DNA of 7,113 nucleotides. Origin: Patescibacteria group bacterium. GTDB lineage: Bacteria > Patescibacteriota > Gracilibacteria > UBA1369 > PNNO01. Positions within the stretch are counted from its first letter, which is position 1. Every line of letters begins with the position of its first letter. Below the pieces are notes generated by a model. The model saw nothing but the letters and a program-made list of their open reading frames with translations. It searched no databases and was not told where the DNA came from. The stretch covers positions 1 through 7,113 of the forward strand of contig JAJRYP010000084.1 of assembly GCA_024275695.1 (NCBI GenBank). The letters run 5' to 3'. This document shows, in pieces, positions 1 to 5,747 of this stretch. The position numbers and the translations under genes are program-made.

Positions 1-100
1 CAGGCCGAAAACTCGCATTTAAACCTTTCACTTTTTCAAATGTGTCAACGGCGCTTAAATACAAAACAAACGGTATCAATTTTTTGTCTTCGTCAAAAAC
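1..100 (-). other. possible partial or decayed coding stretch at left edge
   Basis: On the minus strand a frame opens after a TAA at 103-101 and stays open for 33 codons to the window edge. Its translation is protein-like, with residues such as DEDKKLIPFVLYLSAVD followed by FEKVKGLNASFRP. It has no ATG; a TTG near codon 8 is the only plausible start. The stretch just before the TAA in the same frame also reads like protein, so it may be the remains of a larger gene. A different reading of the same DNA gives an ATG at 18-16 (MRVFGL) preceded by AAAGG at 5 nt spacing, which could instead be the true start of the next gene. A 33-codon open run is not rare by chance at this base composition, so this is weak. 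Confidence 0.2.
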
Positions 101-137
101 TTAACTTCCCTTTTGACCCGTTTCAATACCATTTCTC

Positions 138-168
138 AAAAAACCTCCCCAAAAACAGGGGTCTTTTT
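138..168 (-). terminator. putative rho-independent terminator after the rpsB-CAP gene operon
   Basis: CCCC (147-150) pairs with GGGG (158-161) around a 7-nt loop. The stem is flanked by A6 at 138-143 and T5 at 164-168, which can extend the stem through an internal loop. On the minus strand this reads as a GC hairpin followed by GGAGG-type sequence and T6, about 100 nt past the CAP gene stop. The A and T tracts on both sides would let it work in either direction. The GC stem is only 4 bp, so the call is moderate. Confidence 0.4.
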
Positions 169-180
169 AGGACCTAAAGG

Positions 181-196
181 TTGACGTTTGCGTCAA
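181..196. promoter_or_regulatory. perfect inverted repeat, operator-like
   Basis: TTGACG and CGTCAA form a perfect 6-bp inverted repeat with a 4-nt spacer (TTTG). It lies in non-coding DNA downstream of the CAP gene. A second inverted pair, GTCAAAA (92-98) and TTTTGAC (111-117), and another GTCAA at 44-48 occur in the same 267 nt. It could be a protein binding site for the gene to the left, or a small hairpin. No regulator is identifiable. Confidence 0.25.
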
Positions 197-267
197 ATGA
201 CTTTATCAAACTACGTAACTACTCCGATATACTTTTTGTCGAAGTGCTAATTTCGTAAAATAGATGT

Positions 268-1014
268 CTACCACCAACCTTTTCTAACCTTTATTTCGAA
301 TTTATTAACTGCTTTAAATGTTTTACCATCACCATTATCTATATAAATAAGAACATTAAAAATACCTGTATCCTTAAAATAAATATTAAAATCAAAATTT
401 CGTTTATTTAGATACACTATTTCTTCAAATAGCGGCTTCTCATCTTTTATTTGACGCTTTACTTGATAAATGATTTTTGTAGCAGATGTAAAAACTTGGC
501 CACGTACGCGCAAACCTTTTTTAAGAGTAGTCTTTTTAGGAAATTTCTTTTTGAAAATCAAATCGCGCGCGGCAAAATTTTGCGTGTAATAAAAAGATTG
601 ATCTACACTTTTTATGATGCCAATACCAACCGCATTGTATTCCTTATGCAAAATGTTTGCTCTGTGCCCGGGACTGTTCATTAAACCAATCTCCGCTTCC
701 ACCACGGGATTTTTATAACCGCGTATTTTTGCCAAATTCTCTCCGGCCACAACATCTGTAACTCTTGCTTCTTCAAGACGTTCAAAAGGAGTTTTGCCCT
801 GAATATTTTCATGCTCAAAATAATCTTTACGCGCCATATCTTTGCTGTGTTTTCGTGCGACGTCACGCAAGTCTTCTTGCATTCGTAAAGGCTTAAGACT
901 ATATTTTTTCCTGTCTTTATTAAGAAGTTTAAGCATCTGCCACTCCATTGTACGGAGTGAATTTGGAAGAAAAATTCTTCGAAAAATATATTTAACATGT
1001 TCCCAAAACGTCAT
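268..1014 (-). CDS. CAP (SCP/PR1/YkwD-like) domain protein with C-terminal beta domain
   Basis: The 248-residue protein has a bacterial CAP domain over roughly residues 22-150. Visible signatures are H56 (ARKHSKDMA), H68 (YFEHEN), GENLA at 91-95, [10 protein letters not shown] around H117, VGIG at 129-132 and YTQNFA at 143-148. The two histidines and nearby acidic residues correspond to the usual CAP cavity. Residues 160-248 have alternating hydrophobic character and may form an Ig-like beta-sandwich; no family is recognised there. Most bacterial CAP proteins are secreted or membrane-anchored, but here the N-terminus ([14 protein letters not shown]) has no convincing signal peptide or membrane helix. 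Its location is therefore uncertain. The ATG overlaps the ribBA stop as ATGA, which fixes the start and suggests translational coupling. The gene ends in TAG and is the last of the operon. The molecular function of bacterial CAP proteins is poorly defined; the domain call is firm. Confidence 0.88.
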   Translation of the reverse strand: MTFWEHVKYIFRRIFLPNSLRTMEWQMLKLLNKDRKKYSLKPLRMQEDLRDVARKHSKDMARKDYFEHENIQGKTPFERLEEARVTDVVAGENLAKIRGYKNPVVEAEIGLMNSPGHRANILHKEYNAVGIGIIKSVDQSFYYTQNFAARDLIFKKKFPKKTTLKKGLRVRGQVFTSATKIIYQVKRQIKDEKPLFEEIVYLNKRNFDFNIYFKDTGIFNVLIYIDNGDGKTFKAVNKFEIKVRKGWW

Positions 1015-2216
1015 ACGCTGTTAAGTAAATGTCCCATCTTTTTTTTCTTCGTTTTAAGATAGGATTTATTTCTATTATGAGGTTTTATTTCAAGCGGCAC
1101 GCGATCAACAATTTCAAGACCGTGACCTTTCAGACCTATAATTTTTTTGGGATTGTTTGTTAATAATCTGATTTTTTGAATACCTAAATCCGAAAGAATT
1201 TGTGCTCCTATGCCATATTCTCGCAAATCATCTTTAAACCCCAACTTTTTATTAGCTTCAACAGTATCATAGCCTTGATCTTGTAGATTATATGCTTTTA
1301 TCTTGTTAACGAGTCCTATACCCCTTCCTTCATGTCTCAAATAAACCAAAACGCCAATTTTTTCTTTAGAAATCATTTCAAGCGCAAGTGATAATTGCTT
1401 TTGACAATCACATCTTATTGAATGAAAAACATCACCTGTCATACATTCACTGTGCATTCGAACCAAAACGGGCTTATTTCTATCTATTTCACCCATTTTA
1501 AGAACAATATGCTCCTTTCTGTTTATCAAATCTTTATAAACACTAAACTGAAAATCTCCATACTCAGTTGGCAACTTGGATTCCGCAACTTTTTCGATAA
1601 GCTTCTCATGTTTTCTTCGGTATTCAATTAAGTCGGCGATACTTATTATTATCAATTTATGTTTTTTGGCAAATTTAAGTAAATCCTCATATCTGGCCAT
1701 TTCTCCATCATCTCGAGTTATTTCGCAAATTACACCGGCTCGCTTAAAACCCGCCAACTTCGCAAGATCGGTTGCCGCCTCGGTATGACCTGCGCGAACA
1801 AGCACACCTCCATCATAAGCTCGCAATGGGAAAATATGTCCGGGACGAGCAAAATCATTCGGATTAGCATTGGGATCGACGAGAGCTTTTATGGTTTTAT
1901 ATCTGTCTGAAGCCGAAATGCCGGTCGTAGTATCTTTTTTGTAATCAACCGAAACCGTAAAATTGCATTGTGTGAACTCTTCATTTTGCTTTACCATTAA
2001 AGGTAAATCAAGTCTGTTCGCAATTTCATTACTTAAAGGCACACAAATCAAGCCACGTCCGTAAGTGGCCATAAAGTTAATAACTTCGGGCGTAACTTTT
2101 TCTGCCGCACATATAAGATCACCTTCATTTTCTCTTTCCTCGCTATCAACAACTACAACGACTTTTCCTTGTTTGATAGCGGAAATTGCATCTTCAATAG
2201 GATGTGTATGCCTCAT
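1011..2216 (-). CDS. ribBA: bifunctional 3,4-dihydroxy-2-butanone-4-phosphate synthase / GTP cyclohydrolase II
   Basis: The 401-residue fusion supplies both starting branches of riboflavin synthesis: ribulose-5-phosphate to 3,4-dihydroxy-2-butanone 4-phosphate plus formate (RibB), and GTP to the diaminopyrimidine intermediate (RibA). The RibB domain covers about residues 4-203, with the acidic loop [10 protein letters not shown] (24-33), [10 protein letters not shown] (124-133), [14 protein letters not shown] (143-156) and DGEMAR (170-175). The RibA domain covers about 208-398, with the zinc cysteines C258, C269 and C271 in HSECMTGD...RCDC, then RHEGRGIG (294-301), YGIGAQIL (334-341), LLTNNPKK (351-358), and the usual tail [13 protein letters not shown]. 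Length and motifs are those of a complete enzyme, and no active-site motif is missing. The start lies 1 nt after the tsf stop and the TGA stop overlaps the CAP gene start. ribD, ribE and ribH are not in the window. Pairing with translation genes is not a standard arrangement. Confidence 0.97.
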   Translation of the reverse strand: MRHTHPIEDAISAIKQGKVVVVVDSEERENEGDLICAAEKVTPEVINFMATYGRGLICVPLSNEIANRLDLPLMVKQNEEFTQCNFTVSVDYKKDTTTGISASDRYKTIKALVDPNANPNDFARPGHIFPLRAYDGGVLVRAGHTEAATDLAKLAGFKRAGVICEITRDDGEMARYEDLLKFAKKHKLIIISIADLIEYRRKHEKLIEKVAESKLPTEYGDFQFSVYKDLINRKEHIVLKMGEIDRNKPVLVRMHSECMTGDVFHSIRCDCQKQLSLALEMISKEKIGVLVYLRHEGRGIGLVNKIKAYNLQDQGYDTVEANKKLGFKDDLREYGIGAQILSDLGIQKIRLLTNNPKKIIGLKGHGLEIVDRVPLEIKPHNRNKSYLKTKKKKMGHLLNSV

Positions 2217-2217
2217 G

Positions 2218-2805
2218 TTAAATTGAATATCTCACGAATTTTTCAATCTTAATGTTTTCGCCGATTTTTGTAATGGAATCTGTAATAAGTTGTTCGATGG
2301 TAAGTTCCGGATTCTTCACAAACGGTTGCTTCATCAAAGAAATTTCATCTCGAAATTTATTTTCTTTACCAAGCATAATTTGATCCCACATTTTCTCAGG
2401 CTTTCCCTCGGATTGCAATTGTTCTTTCCAGATTTCTTTTTCTTTATCAATAAGTTCTTGCGGAACATCTTCCGGATTTTGGTAAAGTGGAGCAGTTGCG
2501 GCAATATGCATTGCTATATCTCTTCCGATAGCCTGAAAATCTTCGTTTTTCGCAACAAAATCAGTTTCGCAAGCAAGATGTACAAGTACACCTATTTGGT
2601 TGTTTGAGTGAATATATGAAGCAATAATCCCGTTTCCGGTATTTCTTTCCGCACGTGATACGGCTTTTGCTTCACCCTTTTTTCGTAAATCTTCAATTGC
2701 TTTTTCAAAATCTCCGTTAGATTCTTGAAGAGCCTTTTTACAAGCCATCATAGAGACGCCGGTTTGACTGCGAAGTTGTTTAATCTGATCAAGAGTAACT
2801 GTCAT
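2218..2805 (-). CDS. tsf: translation elongation factor Ts (compact form)
   Basis: EF-Ts is the cytoplasmic nucleotide exchange factor that releases GDP from EF-Tu. The 195-residue product begins with the UBA-like domain (about 4-45; [19 protein letters not shown]), followed by the basic link [18 protein letters not shown]. The core carries the TDFV motif at 81-84 ([10 protein letters not shown]), which in the family inserts against the EF-Tu G domain. At 195 residues it is far shorter than the E. coli protein (283) and close to the Thermus type, with a single core subdomain and no duplicated half or coiled-coil insert. The C-terminus ([15 protein letters not shown]...FVRYSI) matches the normal EF-Ts end, so the gene is complete. 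It is the third gene after rpsB, separated from it by a membrane-protein gene, and is followed after 1 nt by ribBA. No Shine-Dalgarno is seen before its ATG. Confidence 0.97.
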   Translation of the reverse strand: MTVTLDQIKQLRSQTGVSMMACKKALQESNGDFEKAIEDLRKKGEAKAVSRAERNTGNGIIASYIHSNNQIGVLVHLACETDFVAKNEDFQAIGRDIAMHIAATAPLYQNPEDVPQELIDKEKEIWKEQLQSEGKPEKMWDQIMLGKENKFRDEISLMKQPFVKNPELTIEQLITDSITKIGENIKIEKFVRYSI

Positions 2806-2835
2806 GATATATTTTAGTTAATTAGTTAAATTTAC

Positions 2836-3504
2836 TTACGATTTTTCCTCGGTGTTTTCCGAACTTTCCGAAGCTTGCGGAGTTTCCGATTGGGTTGGAG
2901 CTTCCGGCTTGGCAGGTTGTTGAGACGTTTCCCGAGATGGGATTTCAGACGGTGGTTGCTCCGCCGGCTTTTCCGCCGTTGGAACTTCCGTTGATTTACC
3001 CGTAACGGAACCTACAATCGCACTTGTCGGAATTTTAGCGGCTATATCGGATAGCACCGGAACTTTAAATTCAAAACTTTGAATAGCTTTTATAATTCCG
3101 ATAATTGCAAGTATGCTGGCGGCGAGTAAGATTACTCCTCCGATTGCACCGATAAATGAAGGGAAAGCTAAAACAATAAGCCCGATAAACCAAATCGCAA
3201 ATATCACAAGACCTTGTGAAGCGTGTTTTTTACAAAATTCACTTTTTGGTTTCATTGCCATTGCTACAACTCCAAGGAATGCAACATATCCTATCGCAGC
3301 CCAAATTCTTTCATCTTGAGTGGTTTTTATCGGCAGTGACGCGGGAGGACTTGGCTTCTTTGGAACTTCAGGCACTTGTGGAGACTGCTGCAGCGCTTGA
3401 GGTGCGCTTTCGGGTGCTTGGGCAGTTGGCTGATCTGTTGCTTGTTCACTTTCCGAAACGGAATTTTCGGATTGTTGTATTGGTTGTGGATTATCTTCAA
3501 ACAT
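2836..3504 (-). CDS. DUF4870-like small membrane protein with low-complexity tails
   Basis: This 222-residue protein sits between rpsB and tsf, with about 30 nt on each side. Residues 1-62 are a P/Q/S/E-rich, apparently disordered tail. Residues 64-145 form a membrane core with about three helices: roughly 67-84, 98-117 and 119-141. The core begins DERIWAAIGYVAFLG and has the loop KPKSEFCKKHASQGLVIF between helices 1 and 2. This pattern (an early Gly-Tyr helix, a basic loop with H-A-x-Q, then two helices) resembles the DUF4870/Tic20-like superfamily, whose role is not settled. After residue 165 there is another P/E/Q/S-rich acidic tail ending EEKS. Nothing looks enzymatic. Its place inside the S2/EF-Ts transcript implies strong expression, but its job is unknown. 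Assignment to DUF4870 is from pattern only. Confidence 0.8.
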   Translation of the reverse strand: MFEDNPQPIQQSENSVSESEQATDQPTAQAPESAPQALQQSPQVPEVPKKPSPPASLPIKTTQDERIWAAIGYVAFLGVVAMAMKPKSEFCKKHASQGLVIFAIWFIGLIVLAFPSFIGAIGGVILLAASILAIIGIIKAIQSFEFKVPVLSDIAAKIPTSAIVGSVTGKSTEVPTAEKPAEQPPSEIPSRETSQQPAKPEAPTQSETPQASESSENTEEKS

Positions 3505-3533
3505 AATAGGATGTTATATCTAAATAAAAAAGA

Positions 3534-4232
3534 TTATGAGGCTTTGCTCTTTTTGCTTTTTGCATTAAGAATAGCGTCTTCAACTTTTCCAAGAAAATAC
3601 TTAACAGATCTTATTGCATCATCGTTACCCGGAATACAATAATCAATTTCATCCGGATCAGCATTGGAATCGGTAATCGCGACAATAGGAATATTTAGTT
3701 TTTTTGCTTCTTTAACGGCAATATTATCACGAACACAGTCTATAACAAATAAAACATCGGGTAGGCGGGTCATGTTTTTAAGACCTCCAAAAGCTATTTC
3801 AAGCTTTTCAATTTCTTTTTTCATTTTACTTACTTCTTTTTTGGTATATTTATCAAACTGACCGGCATCTTGCTGCTCAAGCAAATTAAGGAAGTGCTTC
3901 ATTATCTTTTTTACGGTAGAATAGTTTGTTAAAAGACCGCCGATCCATTTATGAGTTACATAAGGCATGTTGCATTTTTTTGCAACACTTTCAACTATTG
4001 AAGCGGCTTGTTGTTTTGTGCTCACAAACAGTACGACTTTACCTTCTTCAACGGTTTTTTGAAGAAATATAAGTGCGTTTTGAAGGTTATCAAATGTTTT
4101 TTGCAGATCAAAAACATGAACACCTTCACGAACGCCGTAAAGATATTTTTTCATCTTGGGATTCCATTTATGCGTCTGGTGTCCGAAATGAACCGCGGCA
4201 GAGAGCATTTCTTTGAGTTCAACTTGTGACAT
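3534..4232 (-). CDS. rpsB: 30S ribosomal protein S2
   Basis: S2 binds the head-body junction of the 30S subunit late in assembly and is needed for S1 docking in many bacteria. The 232-residue reading starts MSQVELKEMLSAAVHFGHQT, which matches the usual S2 beginning. Further signatures are WNPKMKKYLYG, HVFDLQKTFDNL, WIGGLLTNYSTV, RLPDVLFVIDC, KEAKKLNIPIVAITDSNADP and IPGNDDAIRSV. The coiled-coil insertion is present around residues 103-140. The frame is open 39 codons further upstream to 4349, but that extension has no S2 similarity, so the ATG at 4232 is chosen. An AAGGA lies only 1 nt before this ATG, too close for normal ribosome binding. First gene of the minus-strand operon. Length is typical, slightly short at the C-terminus, which is Lys-rich (AKSKKSKAS). 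Confidence 0.97.
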   Translation of the reverse strand: MSQVELKEMLSAAVHFGHQTHKWNPKMKKYLYGVREGVHVFDLQKTFDNLQNALIFLQKTVEEGKVVLFVSTKQQAASIVESVAKKCNMPYVTHKWIGGLLTNYSTVKKIMKHFLNLLEQQDAGQFDKYTKKEVSKMKKEIEKLEIAFGGLKNMTRLPDVLFVIDCVRDNIAVKEAKKLNIPIVAITDSNADPDEIDYCIPGNDDAIRSVKYFLGKVEDAILNAKSKKSKAS

Positions 4233-4370
4233 ATCCTTGGGGTTAACGTCAATATTTATCACTTTGCAGAGTGGCCCTTTATCGGGGAGGATTCTACAAT
4301 CAAAACATAGACTGGAATAAAATGCATCGCCACTGTAATATAAGAACAATGTAATTGCAAGATAAAAACT
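4233..4370. promoter_or_regulatory. divergent intergenic region and rpsB leader
   Basis: These 138 nt separate rpsB (leftward) from the chorismate mutase gene (rightward) and must hold at least the operon promoter. For rpsB two overlapping readings are possible on the minus strand: TTGCAA (4360-4355), 17 nt, TACAGT (4337-4332); or TTATCT (4365-4360), 17 nt, TATATT (4342-4337). Either leaves an S2 leader of roughly 90-100 nt. The leader could form a CACT/AGTG hairpin (around 4262-4275) and a CCC/GGG hairpin just before it. In enterobacteria the S2 leader is an autoregulatory RNA; whether this one is cannot be told from the sequence. On the plus strand TATAAG (4339-4344) could be a -10 for the chorismate mutase gene, without a clear -35. 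Confidence 0.4.
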
Positions 4371-4637
4371 ATGAAAACTCTTGATTCTTTACGCAAAAAA
4401 ATAGAAAGGACAGATCGAAAAATCACCAAACTTCTTAAGAAGAGATACTCTCTAGTAAAAAAAATAGGAGCTGTTAAACGAAAAGAGAACATTTCCATCA
4501 TTCATAAAGATCGAGAAAAACAGCTTCTTTTAAAAACAAAACTATATTGCAAAGAATCAAAGGCAATTTTCAGGTATATTTCGAACATTTTTAAGCATAT
4601 TTATAAAGAATCGCATAAAGTTCAAAAAAGAGATTAA
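4371..4637 (+). CDS. monofunctional chorismate mutase, AroQ type
   Basis: Chorismate mutase rearranges chorismate to prephenate, the entry to phenylalanine and tyrosine synthesis. This is a free-standing 88-residue AroQ protein, the length of the mutase domain of E. coli P-protein. The active-site set is in register with the E. coli enzyme at a constant offset of three: R8, R25, K36, R48, E49, S81 and Q85 correspond to R11, R28, K39, R51, E52, S84 and Q88. The aspartate at E. coli position 48 is H45 here. The three-helix pattern is clear (LDSLRKKIERTDRKITKLL, then KDREKQLLL, then IFRYISNIFKHIYKES). The protein is very rich in lysine and arginine. No fused dehydratase or dehydrogenase is present, and no other shikimate-pathway gene is in view. 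It diverges from rpsB, and the next gene has its own promoter. No Shine-Dalgarno is visible. CM type II folds also occur in salicylate-pathway pyruvate lyases, but the residue set favours a true mutase. Confidence 0.88.
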   Translation: MKTLDSLRKKIERTDRKITKLLKKRYSLVKKIGAVKRKENISIIHKDREKQLLLKTKLYCKESKAIFRYISNIFKHIYKESHKVQKRD

Positions 4638-4642
4638 GTTAG

Positions 4643-4671
4643 TTTACAATTAACAAAAAAATTGCTAAAAT
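4643..4671 (+). promoter_or_regulatory. sigma70-type promoter for the signalling cassette
   Basis: TTTACA (4643-4648) and TAAAAT (4666-4671) are separated by exactly 17 nt, each close to the housekeeping consensus. The predicted start near 4678 gives a leader of about 33 nt before the kinase ATG at 4711. It lies in the short gap after the chorismate mutase stop, which argues that the kinase gene begins its own transcription unit. Confidence 0.55.
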
Positions 4672-4710
4672 AGTATGAAGCATTTAAATGAATAACGTTC
4701 CCATATTCAT

Positions 4711-5256
4711 ATGAACGATATCGCAACCTCGATTAAAGATAACAGCGATAAACCGGTAAAAATCACAATAACTCTTCCAACAACCGCATATTTTATGTCC
4801 GGAATTCGTGATTTCACATTATCTTTAATAAGAAATACAACCGATTTTTCCGAACAATGGGCCTATAGATTTCAATCTGTAGTTGATGAATTATGTAATA
4901 ATGCAATTGAACATGGATCACGACCGGGTGAAGAAATAAAGATTGTATTTATCAACAATCCGTCGGACAGTATAGAATTTCTTGTAGAAGATAGCGGAAC
5001 CGGTGAAAAATCCATGAAAGCGGCTGAAATTGCGGCAATTGTGGAGAAGAGCTCAAACAATGACGTTCCGTTAACGGAGCTTAGAGGAAGAGGTCTTTCA
5101 AAAATAGTGAAAGAATGGAGCGATGAACTTGAATTTAAAGACAAACCCGATGGCGGCATTATAGTAAGAGTAAAAAAATCGCTTAAAGATGCTAAAGCAA
5201 AGGAATTAAAACAAGAACTTTCTCTTGCTGGAGATCAAACACATATTGTTGTATAA
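4711..5256 (+). CDS. anti-sigma factor serine kinase, RsbW/SpoIIAB-like (HATPase_c_2)
   Basis: This 181-residue protein has a GHKL ATPase domain of the anti-sigma kinase type, over about residues 16-157. The N-box is VVDELCNNAIEHGS, in which E60, N64 and H68 line up with E46, N50 and H54 of Bacillus SpoIIAB. The G1 box is VEDSGTG (D94, G96, G98), and LRGRGLSKI (124-132) forms the ATP-lid glycine motif. Such proteins bind a sigma factor, or another target, and phosphorylate a STAS-domain antagonist in partner switching. A STAS gene follows directly, which fits that role. N-terminal residues 1-15 and the Lys/Glu-rich C-terminal 20 residues are extra to the core. No membrane segment is seen, so it is cytosolic. 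The target is unknown, as no sigma factor lies in the window. The start is the first ATG in frame after the promoter; no Shine-Dalgarno precedes it. Confidence 0.9.
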   Translation: MNDIATSIKDNSDKPVKITITLPTTAYFMSGIRDFTLSLIRNTTDFSEQWAYRFQSVVDELCNNAIEHGSRPGEEIKIVFINNPSDSIEFLVEDSGTGEKSMKAAEIAAIVEKSSNNDVPLTELRGRGLSKIVKEWSDELEFKDKPDGGIIVRVKKSLKDAKAKELKQELSLAGDQTHIVV

Positions 5257-5267
5257 TTACATTAACA

Positions 5268-5327
5268 GACACGAAGCGAAGCTGAGTGTCCCGCTGAGCT
5301 AAGGTGAAGCGCAAGCGTGAACGAAAC
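5268..5327. repeat. GC-rich hairpin element, candidate dispersed intergenic repeat
   Basis: This block between the kinase and STAS genes is far richer in GC than the flanking DNA. Its first part folds symmetrically: GACAC (5268-5272) with GTGTC (5286-5290), a tandem GA/GA mismatch, AGC (5275-5277) with GCT (5281-5283), and a GAA loop. The core GCGAAGC is a known unusually stable mini-hairpin sequence. The second part contains CGC-AA-GCG (5310-5317) flanked by direct copies of GTGAA, and GCTGAG occurs twice (5281-5286 and 5293-5298). It lacks a T-run, so it is not a standard terminator. Composition and structure resemble REP-like intergenic repeats, but a second copy is not in this window. Confidence 0.4.
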
Positions 5328-5361
5328 AAACTCCCTATCAAATAAATAACAAACTTATATT

Positions 5362-5736
5362 ATGCCTACACCTGCTGAAATAACCATAGAAGATGTTGAG
5401 TCCTCATCTCCCGAAGTGGTTGTGAAAATAGTTAAATTTTCCGGTCAACTTGATGAAAGCAATGTTGATGACAAAGCTAAACTCATTTACGATCTAATTG
5501 AACAGAATCCAAAAAATCTCAATATGATTTTTGATTTTGAGGAGTTGGAGTACATGAACAGTAAATCGATCGGTTATCTTACGGATTGGTATGGAAAGGT
5601 ATATGAAAACGGCGGAAAGATCGTTATTGCAAAAACAAGACCGAATATTCTGGATATTCTTCAAGTTGTCGGACTTACACAGTTAATTAAAACATATCCG
5701 ACCATAGATGAGGCGAAATTTGCAATTACTCATTAG
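5362..5736 (+). CDS. STAS-domain protein, anti-sigma factor antagonist-like
   Basis: This 124-residue protein has a single STAS domain (about residues 18-120), as in SpoIIAA/RsbV. Typical elements are FSGQLDESNVDD near 26-37, the strand LNMIFDFEELEYMNS (53-67), IGYLTDWYGKVYENGGKIVIA, and DILQVVGLTQLIKTYPTIDEA at the end. In partner switching the unphosphorylated STAS protein pulls the kinase off its target, and the kinase inactivates it by phosphorylating a serine. Aligning YMNSKSIGYL with FMDSSGLGVI of SpoIIAA puts K68 at the phosphoserine (S58) position and N66 at the usual aspartate, with S67 and S69 on either side. Control may therefore use a neighbouring serine or no phosphorylation. It lies 105 nt after the kinase gene and 11 nt before the PrsW frame, so co-expression is likely. 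No Shine-Dalgarno is seen. The STAS call is firm; the antagonist role is inferred from context. Confidence 0.88.
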   Translation: MPTPAEITIEDVESSSPEVVVKIVKFSGQLDESNVDDKAKLIYDLIEQNPKNLNMIFDFEELEYMNSKSIGYLTDWYGKVYENGGKIVIAKTRPNILDILQVVGLTQLIKTYPTIDEAKFAITH

Positions 5737-5747
5737 GCCTCTTTAAC

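Noticed and set aside
43..48. TTGACA on the minus strand as a promoter for the gene to the left
   Set aside because: At normal spacing the -10 would be only a weak GTTTAA-type match around 24-19 and transcription would begin after the ATG at 18-16, so it does not fit the possible start there.
681..998. Overlapping 105-codon minus-strand reading frame inside the CAP gene
   Set aside because: It is a shadow of the CAP frame, has no family signature, and would only matter if the ribBA TGA were read through.
1039..1046. A8 run near the 3' end of ribBA (minus strand) as a slippage or frameshift site
   Set aside because: The conserved RibA tail [11 protein letters not shown] reads straight through in frame, and nothing downstream suggests an alternative frame product.
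2290..2607. 105-codon plus-strand frame antisense to tsf
   Set aside because: It is the reverse complement of a clearly conserved tsf gene; its Phe/Ile/Lys-rich product has no recognisable domain.
4233..4349. N-terminal extension of S2 by 39 residues from an upstream ATG
   Set aside because: The extension (MFLYYSGDAFYSS...) does not resemble S2, would overlap the probable promoter and leader, and the ATG at 4232 gives a textbook S2 start.
5291..5306. tRNA gene on the minus strand (TTAGCTCAGCGG resembles a D-arm)
   Set aside because: No acceptor stem, anticodon arm or T-loop sequence can be placed around it; the match is short and lies inside the repeat-like element.
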